Below, piece after piece: positions 29,127 to 37,588 of a DNA stretch of 64,000 nucleotides. The position numbers were made by a program, and so were the translations under genes. The notes under the pieces are model-generated. The model did not search any database, was not told where the DNA came from, and saw nothing but the letters and a program-made list of their open reading frames with translations. The DNA comes from Adhaeribacter rhizoryzae (GTDB taxonomy: Bacteria; Bacteroidota; Bacteroidia; Cytophagales; Hymenobacteraceae): the NCBI RefSeq assembly GCF_008629685.1, contig NZ_VWSF01000008.1:176842-240841 (forward strand). The letters are read 5' to 3'. Positions within the stretch are counted from its first letter, which is position 1. Each line of letters opens with the position of its first letter.

Positions 29127-30593
29127 ATGGAAAAAGACTTTACAAATCAGGAAAAGCCGGCTAATTCCCGCCGGGGTTTTATAAAGGCTGCTGCGGTTAC
29201 AGCGGCCAGTTTTATGATTGTACCGCGCCACGTGTTGGGCGGTAAAGGCTTTTTAGCTCCCAGCGACCGCTTAACAATTGCTGCCGTTGGGGTAGGTGGT
29301 AAAGGCCGCTCCGATATTGATGCCTTTAACAAAAGTGGCAAAGCCAATATTGCTTACCTCTGCGATGTAGACGACCGCCAGGCGGCCACATCTGTTACAA
29401 ATTTCCCGAAAGCCAAATATTACAAAGACTGGCGGGAAATGTTTGATAAAGAAGCTAAAAAATTCGATGCCGTTTCGGTATCTACCCCCGACCATACGCA
29501 CGCGGTAGTAGCCATGGCGGCTATGCAACTGGGCAAACACGTGTACGTGCAAAAACCCATGGCCCACGATATTTACGAAGCCCGCAAACTAACCGAAGCC
29601 GCTAAACGCTACAAAGTAGTTACCCAAATGGGCAACCAGGGTGCTTCCGGCGATGGCGTCCGGCAAATGCACGAATGGTTTAATGCCGGGGTTATTGGCG
29701 ACGTAGATACCGTTTACCTCTGGACCAACCGGCCCATCTGGCCGCAAGGCATTCCATGGCCCAGCACCTCAACGCCGGTACCAAAAGAACTAAACTGGGA
29801 TTTATGGCTGGGTACCGCCCCTTATAAAGAATACGTAGATAAATTAGTACCCAAGAGTTGGCGCGGCTGGTGGGATTACGGCACTGGCGCCCTCGGCGAT
29901 TTAGGTTGCCACCTGATGGAAGCCCCCTTCCGGATATTAGATCTGAAATATGCCACTGATGCGCAGGCCAGCGTAGGCAGCGTGTTTGTAGATTGGGGCA
30001 AGCGGGGTATTTTCCCGGATAGCTGTCCGCCTGCGAGCCACGCTACTTTAACCTTCCCCAAAACCAGCAAAACCAAAGGCCCCATAACCATGCACTGGAT
30101 GGATGGCGGCATTAAGCCCGATCGGCCGGAAGAACTAGGACCCAATGAATTATTTGGCGATGGTAACAGCGGTATTTTATTTGTTGGTTCTAAAGGTAAA
30201 ATGATGGCTAGCGAATACGCCGCTAACCCACGGTTGTTGCCCCTGTCGCGGATGCAGGAAGTACAGGTAAAACAAACCTATGCGCGGGTACCCGGCAGCG
30301 CCGACGGCCATTATGCCCAATGGGTAGAGGGGGCAATAGCCGGTTATGGCAAAAAAGAAATGAGCTCGCCTTTTGAAATGGCCGGCCCGCTTACAGAAGC
30401 TATTTTAATGGCTAACCTGGCCATTAGAGGCGCCGATATGGCTAAACCCCGTGCTACCGGCAACGGCTTCGATTATCCTGGCAGCAACCTTAAAATGATC
30501 TGGGACAACCAAAATATGAAAGTAACCAACTTCGACGACGTAAACCAGTTTGTAAAACGCACTTACCGCCAGGGCTGGAGTTTAGGGGTATAA
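29127..30593 (+). CDS. Tat-leader Gfo/Idh/MocA-family oxidoreductase (second)
   Basis: An exported NAD(P)-binding oxidoreductase. The leader contains SRRGFIKAAAVTAASFMIV, a twin-arginine-type signal. The nucleotide-binding loop is AAVGVGGKGRSD. The usual EKP motif is changed to QKP (HVYVQKPMAHD); the lysine is kept. The C-terminal domain contains TGALGDLGCHLMEAPFRIL. The QKP variant is frequent in long (about 480-residue) exported members and probably does not abolish function. It stands alone between terminators, downstream of the second SusC/SusD pair. Confidence 0.9.
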   Translation: MEKDFTNQEKPANSRRGFIKAAAVTAASFMIVPRHVLGGKGFLAPSDRLTIAAVGVGGKGRSDIDAFNKSGKANIAYLCDVDDRQAATSVTNFPKAKYYKDWREMFDKEAKKFDAVSVSTPDHTHAVVAMAAMQLGKHVYVQKPMAHDIYEARKLTEAAKRYKVVTQMGNQGASGDGVRQMHEWFNAGVIGDVDTVYLWTNRPIWPQGIPWPSTSTPVPKELNWDLWLGTAPYKEYVDKLVPKSWRGWWDYGTGALGDLGCHLMEAPFRILDLKYATDAQASVGSVFVDWGKRGIFPDSCPPASHATLTFPKTSKTKGPITMHWMDGGIKPDRPEELGPNELFGDGNSGILFVGSKGKMMASEYAANPRLLPLSRMQEVQVKQTYARVPGSADGHYAQWVEGAIAGYGKKEMSSPFEMAGPLTEAILMANLAIRGADMAKPRATGNGFDYPGSNLKMIWDNQNMKVTNFDDVNQFVKRTYRQGWSLGV

Positions 30594-30602
30594 GCCCTAA
30601 CA

Positions 30603-30653
30603 ATATTAGCTGCACCTTAGCCGTATTTATTATGAGCTAAGGTGCAGCTAATA
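30603..30653 (+). terminator. Rho-independent terminator
   Basis: An 18-bp perfect inverted repeat (ATATTAGCTGCACCTTAG with its complement) with a 15-base loop lies 10 bases after the oxidoreductase stop codon. It lacks a long T tract, so it might also act in the other direction. Confidence 0.7.
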
Positions 30654-31042
30654 TCCGGAAAAGTAAACCCTACTACTATAAGCAATTTATTTTAACCAGA
30701 TTATACAGATTATAATTTTAAAAACATCTGTATAATTATTACAGGATATTCCCGGATTTATTAGCGGCACCGATAAAAATACAGAAAAAAGTGTGTATAC
30801 TTAAACGGGTAACTTTCCGGCGAAGTGTGAAAAGATAAAATATTAACTTCTCAGAAAACCTTGTCTGGAAAACGCTTCTCAGGCTACCCTAATGTAGTTT
30901 TAAGCTGGTAACTATTTATTCCGGATTCTTTTCTGCCTTATTTACTGCACTAGGCTGGATTTAGGTAAGTCCCGAATATTTTTTATTTATGCAAATAAAT
31001 TTATCCACCATTTATAAGCTCTAAAAGCAATTAAACCAACTT
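30654..31042. other. Intergenic region upstream of the GMC oxidoreductase gene
   Basis: About 390 AT-rich bases without a credible gene. They contain a short imperfect repeat of ATTATACAGATTATAATTTT / CTGTATAATTATTACAG near 30698-30745. The promoter of the GMC operon probably lies here, but I cannot place it. Confidence 0.35.
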
Positions 31043-32788
31043 ATGGCATTTCAGATTAAAAAGAAGGGCGAAGTTTACGATGTAGTAATTGTAGGTTCCG
31101 GGGCAGGAGGCGGTATGGCAGCTAAAATTTTGGCGGAAGCCGGCGTGAAAGTAGCCTTGCTCGAGGCTGGCCCTGATTACGATCCGGCTAATCCGGAGCA
31201 GCAAACCCAGTTAAAATGGTCTTATCAGTCGCCGCGGCGCGGTGCCGGTACTACCCGGGCTTTCGGCGATTTTGATGCGGCCTACGGCGGCTGGGAAATA
31301 GACGGAGAACCGTATACCCGCAAAAACGGTACTGAGTTCGATTGGTTCCGGGCCCGCATGATGGGCGGCCGTACCAACCACTGGGGCCGCATTGCCCTCC
31401 GGTTTGGCCCTAACGATTTTAAACACAAAAGTGTAGACGGCCTCGGCGACGATTGGCCTATTTCTTACGCCGATATTAAACCTTATTACGACCGCGTAGA
31501 TAAACTAGTAGGCGTATTTGGTACCAACGAAGGCCTGGTGAACGATCCGGATGGCTATTTTCTGCCGCCACCCAAGCCCCGTTTGCACGAGCTGATGATA
31601 AAAAAAGCAGCTACCGGCATTGGCGTTCCGGTTATTCCGGCACGTAAATCTATGCTTACCCGGCCCATTAACAAAGACCGGGGTGCCTGCTTTTTCTGTT
31701 CCCAGTGCGGCCGCGGCTGTTCGGTTCACGCCGATTTTTCGGCGGGTACGTGTCTGGTAAAGCCGGCCCGCAACACCGGTAACGTTGAGTTGTATACCAA
31801 CGCCATGGCCCGCGAGGTACTCACCGATAAATCGGGTAAAGCTACCGGTATTTTATACACCGACCGGACTGACCTGCAGGATTACCAGGTAAACGGCAAA
31901 GTAATTATGCTGGCGGCCAGTGCCTGCGAATCTGCCCGCTTATTATTAAACTCCAAATCAGCAGCGCACCCCAACGGCCTGGCCAACTCCAGCGGCGTAG
32001 TAGGTAAATATTTACACGATTCTACCGGCGCTTCGCGCAGTGCGTTTATTCCGCATTTAATGGATCGCAAACGCTACAACGAAGACGGCGTGGGTGGTAT
32101 GCACGTGTATTCGCCGTGGTGGCTCGATAACAAAAAACTGGACTTTGCCCGGGGCTACCACATTGAATACGGCGGCGGCATGGGCATGCCTGGTTATGGT
32201 TTTGGCGGTGGCATCGAACGGTTAAACGGTAAATACCCGGGCCGCGACGGTAAAATGAAAGATGCCGGTGGTTACGGCGCTTCGCTCAAAGACGATTATC
32301 GTCGTTTTTACGGGGCCAATGTAGGTTTTGCCGGGCGCGGCGAGTGTATTGCCCGCGAAGATAATTATTGCGAAATAGACCCCAACGTAGTAGATAAATA
32401 CGGCATACCGGTACTCCGCTTTAACTACACCTGGAGCGACCACGAAATTAAACAGGCCAAGCACATGCACGAGACCTTCGAGGCAATTATTGATGCCATG
32501 GGCGGCGTAGCGTTAGGCGATAAACCAGGCGCCGACAGGCAATACGGGTTAGAAGCACCGGGCCGTATTATTCACGAAGTAGGTACCACCCGCATGGGCA
32601 ACGACCCCAAACGCTCGGTTCTGAATAAATTCTGCCAGGCGCACGAGGTTAATAATTTGTTTGTAGTAGATGGCGGACCATTTGTATCGCAAGCCGATAA
32701 AAACCCGACCTGGACCATTATGGCCTTATCGATGCGGGCTTCTGAATACCTGCTGGATGAAGTTAAAAAGCGGAATATTGTAACCTAG
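31043..32788 (+). CDS. GMC-family FAD oxidoreductase, catalytic subunit of a sugar dehydrogenase
   Basis: An FAD-dependent dehydrogenase of the gluconate/glucoside-3-dehydrogenase type. The dinucleotide-binding motif is VVIVGSGAGGGMAA. The FAD/substrate segment RARMMGGRTNHWGR and the C-terminal active-site His/Asn pair (IHEVGTTRMG and KNPTWTIMAL) are present. A cysteine cluster at Cys216, Cys219, Cys222 and Cys226 includes the C-x5-C-x3-C spacing reported for the 3Fe-4S cluster of FAD glucose dehydrogenase. There is no signal peptide of its own; export would rely on the Tat-leader small subunit encoded 18 bases downstream. It probably oxidises a sugar hydroxyl and passes electrons to a cytochrome; none is encoded next to it. 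Confidence 0.9.
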   Translation: MAFQIKKKGEVYDVVIVGSGAGGGMAAKILAEAGVKVALLEAGPDYDPANPEQQTQLKWSYQSPRRGAGTTRAFGDFDAAYGGWEIDGEPYTRKNGTEFDWFRARMMGGRTNHWGRIALRFGPNDFKHKSVDGLGDDWPISYADIKPYYDRVDKLVGVFGTNEGLVNDPDGYFLPPPKPRLHELMIKKAATGIGVPVIPARKSMLTRPINKDRGACFFCSQCGRGCSVHADFSAGTCLVKPARNTGNVELYTNAMAREVLTDKSGKATGILYTDRTDLQDYQVNGKVIMLAASACESARLLLNSKSAAHPNGLANSSGVVGKYLHDSTGASRSAFIPHLMDRKRYNEDGVGGMHVYSPWWLDNKKLDFARGYHIEYGGGMGMPGYGFGGGIERLNGKYPGRDGKMKDAGGYGASLKDDYRRFYGANVGFAGRGECIAREDNYCEIDPNVVDKYGIPVLRFNYTWSDHEIKQAKHMHETFEAIIDAMGGVALGDKPGADRQYGLEAPGRIIHEVGTTRMGNDPKRSVLNKFCQAHEVNNLFVVDGGPFVSQADKNPTWTIMALSMRASEYLLDEVKKRNIVT

Positions 32789-32806
32789 AAATAGAAACAA
32801 AATATT

Positions 32807-33535
32807 ATGGATAGAAGAGAATCCCTGAAAGCGCTGGCTATTGGTACATTAGGGGCCGGAACCTTGGGAGCCGGTACCCTGCTGGTAGGCTGCGATACCA
32901 AAACCGACGAAAAAAGTACCCAGGCCGTAAAGAACGATGCTAAATCTGAACTTTATGGCCGCACTCCGGAAGAAAAAGAGCGGGATGCCCGCCTCATGGA
33001 AGAGAAATTCTTTACCGAGGGCGAAATGGCAACTATTACGGTTTTAGCCGATATTATTATCCCGGCCGATGACCGCTCCGGCAGTGCTTCGGATGCCGGT
33101 GTACCAGCGTTTATCGAGTTTATTGTAAAAGACCGGCCCGAGAACCAAACACCCATGCGCGGCGGCTTACGCTGGCTCGACATAAAATCGCACAAAATGT
33201 TTGGCAAAGCGTTTACCGATGCCAGCAAAGAACAACGAATAGAACTGGTAGATCTGATTGCCTACCCCGAAAAAGCCAAACCCGAAAATTCACAAGGCGT
33301 AACCTTTTTCAACCAAATGCGCAACCTGACGGCTACCGGCTTTTTCTCCAGCAAAATAGGTATTGAAGACATGGAATATAAAGGCAACACCCCTAATGCC
33401 TGGGATGGTGTGCCGGATGAGGTACTAAAACAATACAACCTGGCTTACGACGAAAAAACCTTAGCCCAATGCCTCAAAAACGAAGAACGCGGCCAACTAA
33501 TGACTTGGGACAATTACCCGGCCCCGCGGACTTAA
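32807..33535 (+). CDS. Gluconate 2-dehydrogenase subunit 3-family protein with Tat leader
   Basis: The small subunit partner of the GMC dehydrogenase. The N terminus MDRRESLKALAIGTLGAG is a Tat-type leader, and it runs into a lipobox-like LLVGC, so it may be a Tat-exported lipoprotein carrying the folded GMC subunit with it. The domain is recognised by MATITVLADIIIPADDRSGSASDAGVPAFIEF, MRGGLRWLD and VTFFNQMRNLTATGFFSSKIGIEDMEYKGN. A repeated LGAGT segment in the leader is a small in-frame duplication. It is co-transcribed with the GMC gene (18-base gap). Confidence 0.9.
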   Translation: MDRRESLKALAIGTLGAGTLGAGTLLVGCDTKTDEKSTQAVKNDAKSELYGRTPEEKERDARLMEEKFFTEGEMATITVLADIIIPADDRSGSASDAGVPAFIEFIVKDRPENQTPMRGGLRWLDIKSHKMFGKAFTDASKEQRIELVDLIAYPEKAKPENSQGVTFFNQMRNLTATGFFSSKIGIEDMEYKGNTPNAWDGVPDEVLKQYNLAYDEKTLAQCLKNEERGQLMTWDNYPAPRT

Positions 33536-33628
33536 GAATTATTAGGATGATTGATTCCATATTTTTGAACAACCTAACCGTTGGGCAATAATATGTTTCA
33601 GGATTGAATAGGTTTCAGTACTTGAAAT

Positions 33629-33699
33629 CCATTTCTGTTATTCAGGAGGAAGCTATGTAGCAGATAGCCAAATAGTTTCCTCCTGAATGACAGAGATGG
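33629..33699. repeat. Palindromic repeat, family A copy 2
   Basis: The left arm starts CCATTTCTGTTATTCAGGAG and the right arm ends TCCTGAATGACAGAGATGG. Together they form a hairpin of about 28 bp, closely matching 57061-57131. Confidence 0.82.
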
Positions 33700-33769
33700 C
33701 TTCCTGGTTTCTTGAACTTAAACGCTTTTAATTAAAGAGCAATTGCGGTAAGTAATTCTATATTGAAGT

Positions 33770-33828
33770 AAAAAGGTCAGGCGGGAATAAGCGAATATAC
33801 AGTAGCTTATTTCTGCCTGACCTTTTTG
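33770..33828. terminator. Long hairpin, probable terminator
   Basis: Arms of about 23 bases (AAAAAGGTCAGGC...AATAAGC with GCTTATT...GCCTGACCTTTTT) could end the plus-strand GMC operon. It lies 235 bases past the stop codon, and family A copy 2 lies between. Confidence 0.65.
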
Positions 33829-33935
33829 CCATAAATGTAGTTTAAAGTACCCAAGCGGTAATTTTCAGAAGAAGGAAAATATTAACGGCGCTACTTGCTA
33901 TAGCAGGAATGGCGCAAAGAAGTCGTTCGATCTTT

Positions 33936-33970
33936 AAACCTCCCTTGGTCCCCTCCGAAGGGGGACTGTT
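33936..33970. repeat. Dispersed short repeat (family E)
   Basis: A CCTCCCTTGGTCCCCTCCGA-type string followed by AGGGGGACTGT recurs in diverged form at 36382-36420. It has an internal small hairpin (CCCTCC...GGGGG). The remainder of the spacer to 34136 shows nothing else that I recognise. Confidence 0.6.
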
Positions 33971-34136
33971 CAATAGTGTAGAAATTCCGGTATAGAATAA
34001 ACCTGCTGGAACTGAAGTTTTGGAATTGGGGTGCTGGAATCTAAGCTTGGTAACGCTTCGCTGCTGCCGCGTAAAATTTTACAATGAGGCTAAGCTTAAT
34101 GCTTTACAAGAATAGCAGGCCGGAGAGCAGGAACGT

Positions 34137-35417
34137 TTAAATGTTTACTTTTAATATTTCCGGCCAGTGCGTAGTATAGCGGTCGCTGCGGTGCGATACA
34201 GTCATTTTCCAGTCTTTTTTAAGGCCGGCGGTGGCGTAACCGACTACGTTTACGGCCCATTCGTTTGTGCCCATTTTGGCGTTGATCTTATCCAGGGCCT
34301 GCATCAGTTTCTGGCTTTTATCCCGGTCGGTGGTATCGAATAAATTTGTTTGTACCTGGTGTTCCGGCATAAATTCAGACAAAATAACACCGGCTTTTTT
34401 ATAAAAATATCCCTGTTGGTAAATTTGTTGCAGGGCTTGCAGCGCGTAGCGGATAAGTTCACCCGAATCGGCGGAAGCAATGGGTAAGGTTACCGTGGCG
34501 CTCTGGTGGTACTGGGGCGCCTGCACCGAAAACTTATTTGTCCGGATGAAAACCGTAATACCTTTGGCTGCGCTGCGTTGCTGGCGTAGCTTTTCGGCGG
34601 CCCGGCTGGTATAAGTGGCTACGGCTTCCTGTAATTCCCGGAGGGTAGTAATGTACTGCGAGAAAGAACGCGTACAGGAAATATTCTTGCGGGCTGGTGC
34701 TTCCTTAAAATCCAGTTCCTGGCAGGGCTGACCCAATAATTCTTGCCGCAACCGCACGCCTACTACGCCACCCAGATGCTTGTATACCCAGCCAGGACTG
34801 CGGTCTACGAGGTCCGCGACGGTATAAACCTGATGCTGGTGCAGTTTGGCAGCATAGCGGCGGCCTACGCCCCAAATATTTTCGACGGCCAGGTGGCGGC
34901 GCGCGACGGCTTGTTTGGCGGGTGTATCGAGTAGCATAACACCGTTGTAAACGGGGTTTTTCTTAGCCAGGTGGTTGGCGGCTTTGGCGAGGGTTTTGGT
35001 AGGGGCAATGCCCACGCACACCGGCAAATCGAGGTGCTGGCTAATGGTTTCCCGGATGGTGGCGGCGCATTTTTCCAGGTCGGCGGCCGGCACATGGGTT
35101 AAATCAACAAAGGCTTCGTCAATCGAATAAACTTCTACCGCGCCAAAGGTTTTCAGAATTTGCATCACGCGCCTGGACATATCGCCGTAAAGCATAAAGT
35201 TCGATGAAAATACTCGCACGCCGGCCTGCTCGATAACGGGCCGGGCTTTAAACAAGGGTTCGCCCATTTTTATACCCAAATCTTTAGCTTCCTGCGAGCG
35301 CGAAATAATACAGCCGTCGTTATTCGAGAGCACCACCACGGGTTTGTGCTTGAGCCCCGGCTCAAATATGCGTTCGCACGACACAAAAAAGTTGTTGCAA
35401 TCAATCAGGGCCAGCAT
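34137..35417 (-). CDS. umuC: Y-family DNA polymerase V catalytic subunit
   Basis: A translesion DNA polymerase used in SOS-type mutagenic repair. The N-terminal ALIDCNNFFVSCERIF carries the first metal aspartate (Asp6), and EVYSIDEAFVDL the second pair (Asp100-Glu101). SNNDGCIISRSQEAK and PVCVGIAPTKTLAKAANHLAKK are typical of UmuC. The helix-hairpin-helix region (ENIWGVGRRYAAKL) and little-finger domain follow. The length of 426 residues fits UmuC. It lies 5 bases after the umuD-type gene, so it is translated with it, and the UmuD' partner is needed for activity. Confidence 0.95.
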   Translation of the reverse strand: MLALIDCNNFFVSCERIFEPGLKHKPVVVLSNNDGCIISRSQEAKDLGIKMGEPLFKARPVIEQAGVRVFSSNFMLYGDMSRRVMQILKTFGAVEVYSIDEAFVDLTHVPAADLEKCAATIRETISQHLDLPVCVGIAPTKTLAKAANHLAKKNPVYNGVMLLDTPAKQAVARRHLAVENIWGVGRRYAAKLHQHQVYTVADLVDRSPGWVYKHLGGVVGVRLRQELLGQPCQELDFKEAPARKNISCTRSFSQYITTLRELQEAVATYTSRAAEKLRQQRSAAKGITVFIRTNKFSVQAPQYHQSATVTLPIASADSGELIRYALQALQQIYQQGYFYKKAGVILSEFMPEHQVQTNLFDTTDRDKSQKLMQALDKINAKMGTNEWAVNVVGYATAGLKKDWKMTVSHRSDRYTTHWPEILKVNI

Positions 35418-35422
35418 AATAT

Positions 35423-35851
35423 TTATACTTTATGCAGCACATGAATTACTACGCCCCATACCGTAAAACCCATATCGGGCAATATTTCCAGGGGCTGGTA
35501 ACGCTCGTTTTCGGGCCGCAGAAAAACTTTTTTACCCGCGTAGTGCAGCCGTTTTACGGTAAACTCGCCGTGCACCACCGCCAGCACAATATTGCCGTGT
35601 ACCGGTTTCAACGATTTATCTACCACAATTACATCGCCTTCGTAAATGCCGGCATTCTGCATGGAGTCGCCGCTTACCTGTACAAAAAAGGTAGAAGCCG
35701 GGTGTTTTACAATAAACTCGTTTAAATCTAAGGTGCGTTCGGTAAAATCGGCAGCCGGCGACGGAAAGCCCGCCGGTACGTTATGCTCGTACAATTTTAC
35801 CTGCACCTGGCTGGGCTGACCAATGGGAAAATAAGTAGCTAGTAGTTGCAT
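35423..35851 (-). CDS. umuD: UmuD-type S24 self-cleaving peptidase
   Basis: The LexA-like partner of UmuC. It self-cleaves after RecA activation to give the form that joins the polymerase. Visible features are the cleavage pair Ala27-Gly28 (NVPAGFPSP), the nucleophile Ser63 (VSGDSMQNAGI) and the general base Lys100 (EFTVKRL). The 142-residue length is normal, and there is no DNA-binding domain. The gene is the first of the umuDC operon. Its upstream region has repeated TGCTAAATAT sites that could be the damage-response operator or promoter elements. Confidence 0.93.
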   Translation of the reverse strand: MQLLATYFPIGQPSQVQVKLYEHNVPAGFPSPAADFTERTLDLNEFIVKHPASTFFVQVSGDSMQNAGIYEGDVIVVDKSLKPVHGNIVLAVVHGEFTVKRLHYAGKKVFLRPENERYQPLEILPDMGFTVWGVVIHVLHKV

Positions 35852-35874
35852 AAGCGATTAGCAAGGTAATTATT

Positions 35875-35930
35875 TGCTAAATATACTGGCTAATTTTAAA
35901 TATAGTTTATTTATATGCTAAATATTTTAG
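35875..35930 (-). promoter_or_regulatory. Candidate umuDC control region with repeated TGCTAAATAT
   Basis: TGCTAAATAT occurs at 35875-35884 and again at 35916-35925, where it overlaps a small dyad (CTAAA-TAT-TTTAG). Both lie 24-75 bases upstream of the umuD start codon on the minus strand. Read on the coding strand they contain TATTTAGCA. They could be a repressor operator or A/T-rich promoter boxes; no known Bacteroidota LexA site is claimed. Confidence 0.4.
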
Positions 35931-36022
35931 TAAAATAATTAAAATCAGGCATTTGAAAATCTGAAAATTTCTACTTTGGAGAGATAGGGGCTATCGTTAA
36001 GACACAAAAGCTAAACCTAGTC

Positions 36023-36126
36023 TGTTATGCTGAAAGCATCTATTGAATAGAAAGGGAAGTAGGTAAAAGAAGCTATTGCTTATTTACCTGTAAGACCATT
36101 TAACCAATATTTCTTTTCAAGATGAC
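36023..36126. repeat. Inverted-repeat element, family C copy 2
   Basis: The left arm 36023-36050 (TGTTATGCTGAAAGCATCTA...) and right arm 36099-36126 are imperfect complements. The interior resembles that of 16849-16954 (GAAGTAGG..., ...CCTGTAAG). The rest of 35931-36295 has no gene I can support. Confidence 0.6.
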
Positions 36127-36295
36127 ACAAGTTAAATTCTTTCTATTGGCAAGGTAATCTTCATTATGCTATGTTCTAGCCGTAGGAGGTAAGGGGGTAA
36201 CTCAACGTGTAAACCAATAACTTCCCGAAAGTCCTGGAAGGTTATCGCTACAACGGTACTTTTTATAATGCAAAGCAGGCGGGGCTGTGGCCTAA

Positions 36296-36333
36296 AAGCA
36301 AAACGGCATCTTAACTAGATGCCGTTTTGCTTT
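36296..36333 (-). terminator. Rho-independent terminator for the PRC-barrel gene
   Basis: A 13-bp perfect stem (CAAAACGGCATCT with AGATGCCGTTTTG) with a five-base loop. On the minus strand it is followed by CTTTTAGG. It lies about 100 bases past the stop of the minus-strand PRC-barrel gene. Confidence 0.8.
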
Positions 36334-36381
36334 GGGTTTAATAATTATTCAGGACGTTAGCCAGGTTGCTGTTTTACGCTT

Positions 36382-36420
36382 TAAATCCTCCCCTGACTCC
36401 TCCAAAGGGGGACTGTCCGA
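36382..36420. repeat. Dispersed short repeat, family E copy 2
   Basis: TAAATCCTCCCCTGACTCCT followed by CCAAAGGGGGACTGTCCGA is related to 33936-33970. Confidence 0.55.
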
Positions 36421-36430
36421 TAACTTAGGT

Positions 36431-37498
36431 CTACAGGTTGGTAGGGCGGTTACGGTTGCGTTCCTCGTCGGTCAGGTAAGTATCGTCATCATCATCGAGG
36501 CGGGGCCGGTTGGTATCAGCGTCCAGGTTTTCTACGTCTACCTCGGTTTTACGCACCGTGTCGCGGATTACTTCGTCGCGTTCGGTTACCTCTTTGTCCA
36601 GGGTTATTTCTTCTACCACGCGGGCTTCTTTGTTTACCACCGGTACTTCGGCGTGTTCGGTTAGTTCAATTTCACCTTCTTTAAAAGCATTAATATCGGC
36701 TTCGGTGGCCGGACGGTTTACCGGCGTACGTTCTACGTTTATGTGCTCTTCGCGCAGGGTAATATTTTCTTCTACTTCTTCTTCCACAATCCGGCTGCTA
36801 ATACGGGCGCCACCGGTTTCTACTTCGCGCTTCCCTATTTCCACGTCTTCTTCTATTATCGGAATAGACGTATTATCGGTTAAATCGCGGGTAGTGTTGG
36901 CATCGGTATAGTCGGTATCAGTGAGGTCACGGGTGGTATTTGCATCGGTATAATCATCGGTTAAGTCCCGGCGATTACGATTCAGGCCGCGGTCGTTAAA
37001 GTGGTTGTGTTCGTAAAAATCATCGCGGGTATTCGTGTCGCCGGTAAGGGTATCGCCGGCCTGGTGGGCCGCACCGCTTATAGCCGCCCCGGTAGCTCCG
37101 GCCGCTGCTCCCAAGCCACCAAATATCGGGCGGATAGAAGTTTCGGTATCGCGGCCTATCCGGTTTTTCTCGTACACGGGTAAAGCGCGCAACTGCTCGG
37201 CGGTAACGTTGGGCAATATTACATCATCGTCGTCTTCGTTTAACTGGGCCAGGCCAATCGGTACCAGCACGTTGCGCGGTTCCAGGTCCAGCACACTGTT
37301 TTCCAAATCCACTACCATGTAGCGTACTTTCCGAGATTGCACATCAAATATGAGTTCTTCTACCTCGCCAATGGTTTCGCCTTGCGGGTTTTTAATGGTC
37401 CAGCCTTTAATATTGGGTTGGCCGTCGGCTATTTCAAAATCGCTGCCGCCTAACTCCTGCAGGCGGTTGGTTTCGTTATAATTATTATCTCTTTCCAT
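36431..37498 (-). CDS. PRC-barrel and DUF2382 (YsnF-type) stress-associated protein
   Basis: A soluble, acidic protein. The N-terminal PRC-barrel (about residues 18-110) shows IKGWTIKNPQGETIGEVEELIFDVQSRKVRYMVVDLE and VLVPIGLAQL. The middle is low-complexity and contains a near-perfect tandem repeat of DYTDANTTRDLTD. The C-terminal DUF2382 (about 205-325) is recognised by IPIIEEDVEIGKREVETGG, VEENITLREEHINVERTPVNRP and DKEVTERDEVIRDTVRKTEVDVE. Such proteins are linked to general stress and desiccation responses; the exact role is unknown. An OmpA-family gene lies directly upstream on the same strand (about 90-base gap), so the two may be co-regulated. Confidence 0.9.
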   Translation of the reverse strand: MERDNNYNETNRLQELGGSDFEIADGQPNIKGWTIKNPQGETIGEVEELIFDVQSRKVRYMVVDLENSVLDLEPRNVLVPIGLAQLNEDDDDVILPNVTAEQLRALPVYEKNRIGRDTETSIRPIFGGLGAAAGATGAAISGAAHQAGDTLTGDTNTRDDFYEHNHFNDRGLNRNRRDLTDDYTDANTTRDLTDTDYTDANTTRDLTDNTSIPIIEEDVEIGKREVETGGARISSRIVEEEVEENITLREEHINVERTPVNRPATEADINAFKEGEIELTEHAEVPVVNKEARVVEEITLDKEVTERDEVIRDTVRKTEVDVENLDADTNRPRLDDDDDTYLTDEERNRNRPTNL

Positions 37499-37588
37499 GG
37501 TTAAATTTGGTTAAGGGCGCCAGGGTAGGCGCTAATTAAAATATGGTAAACCAAGGTTATCTATTGGTTTACGTATCAGCCTAAAAGG

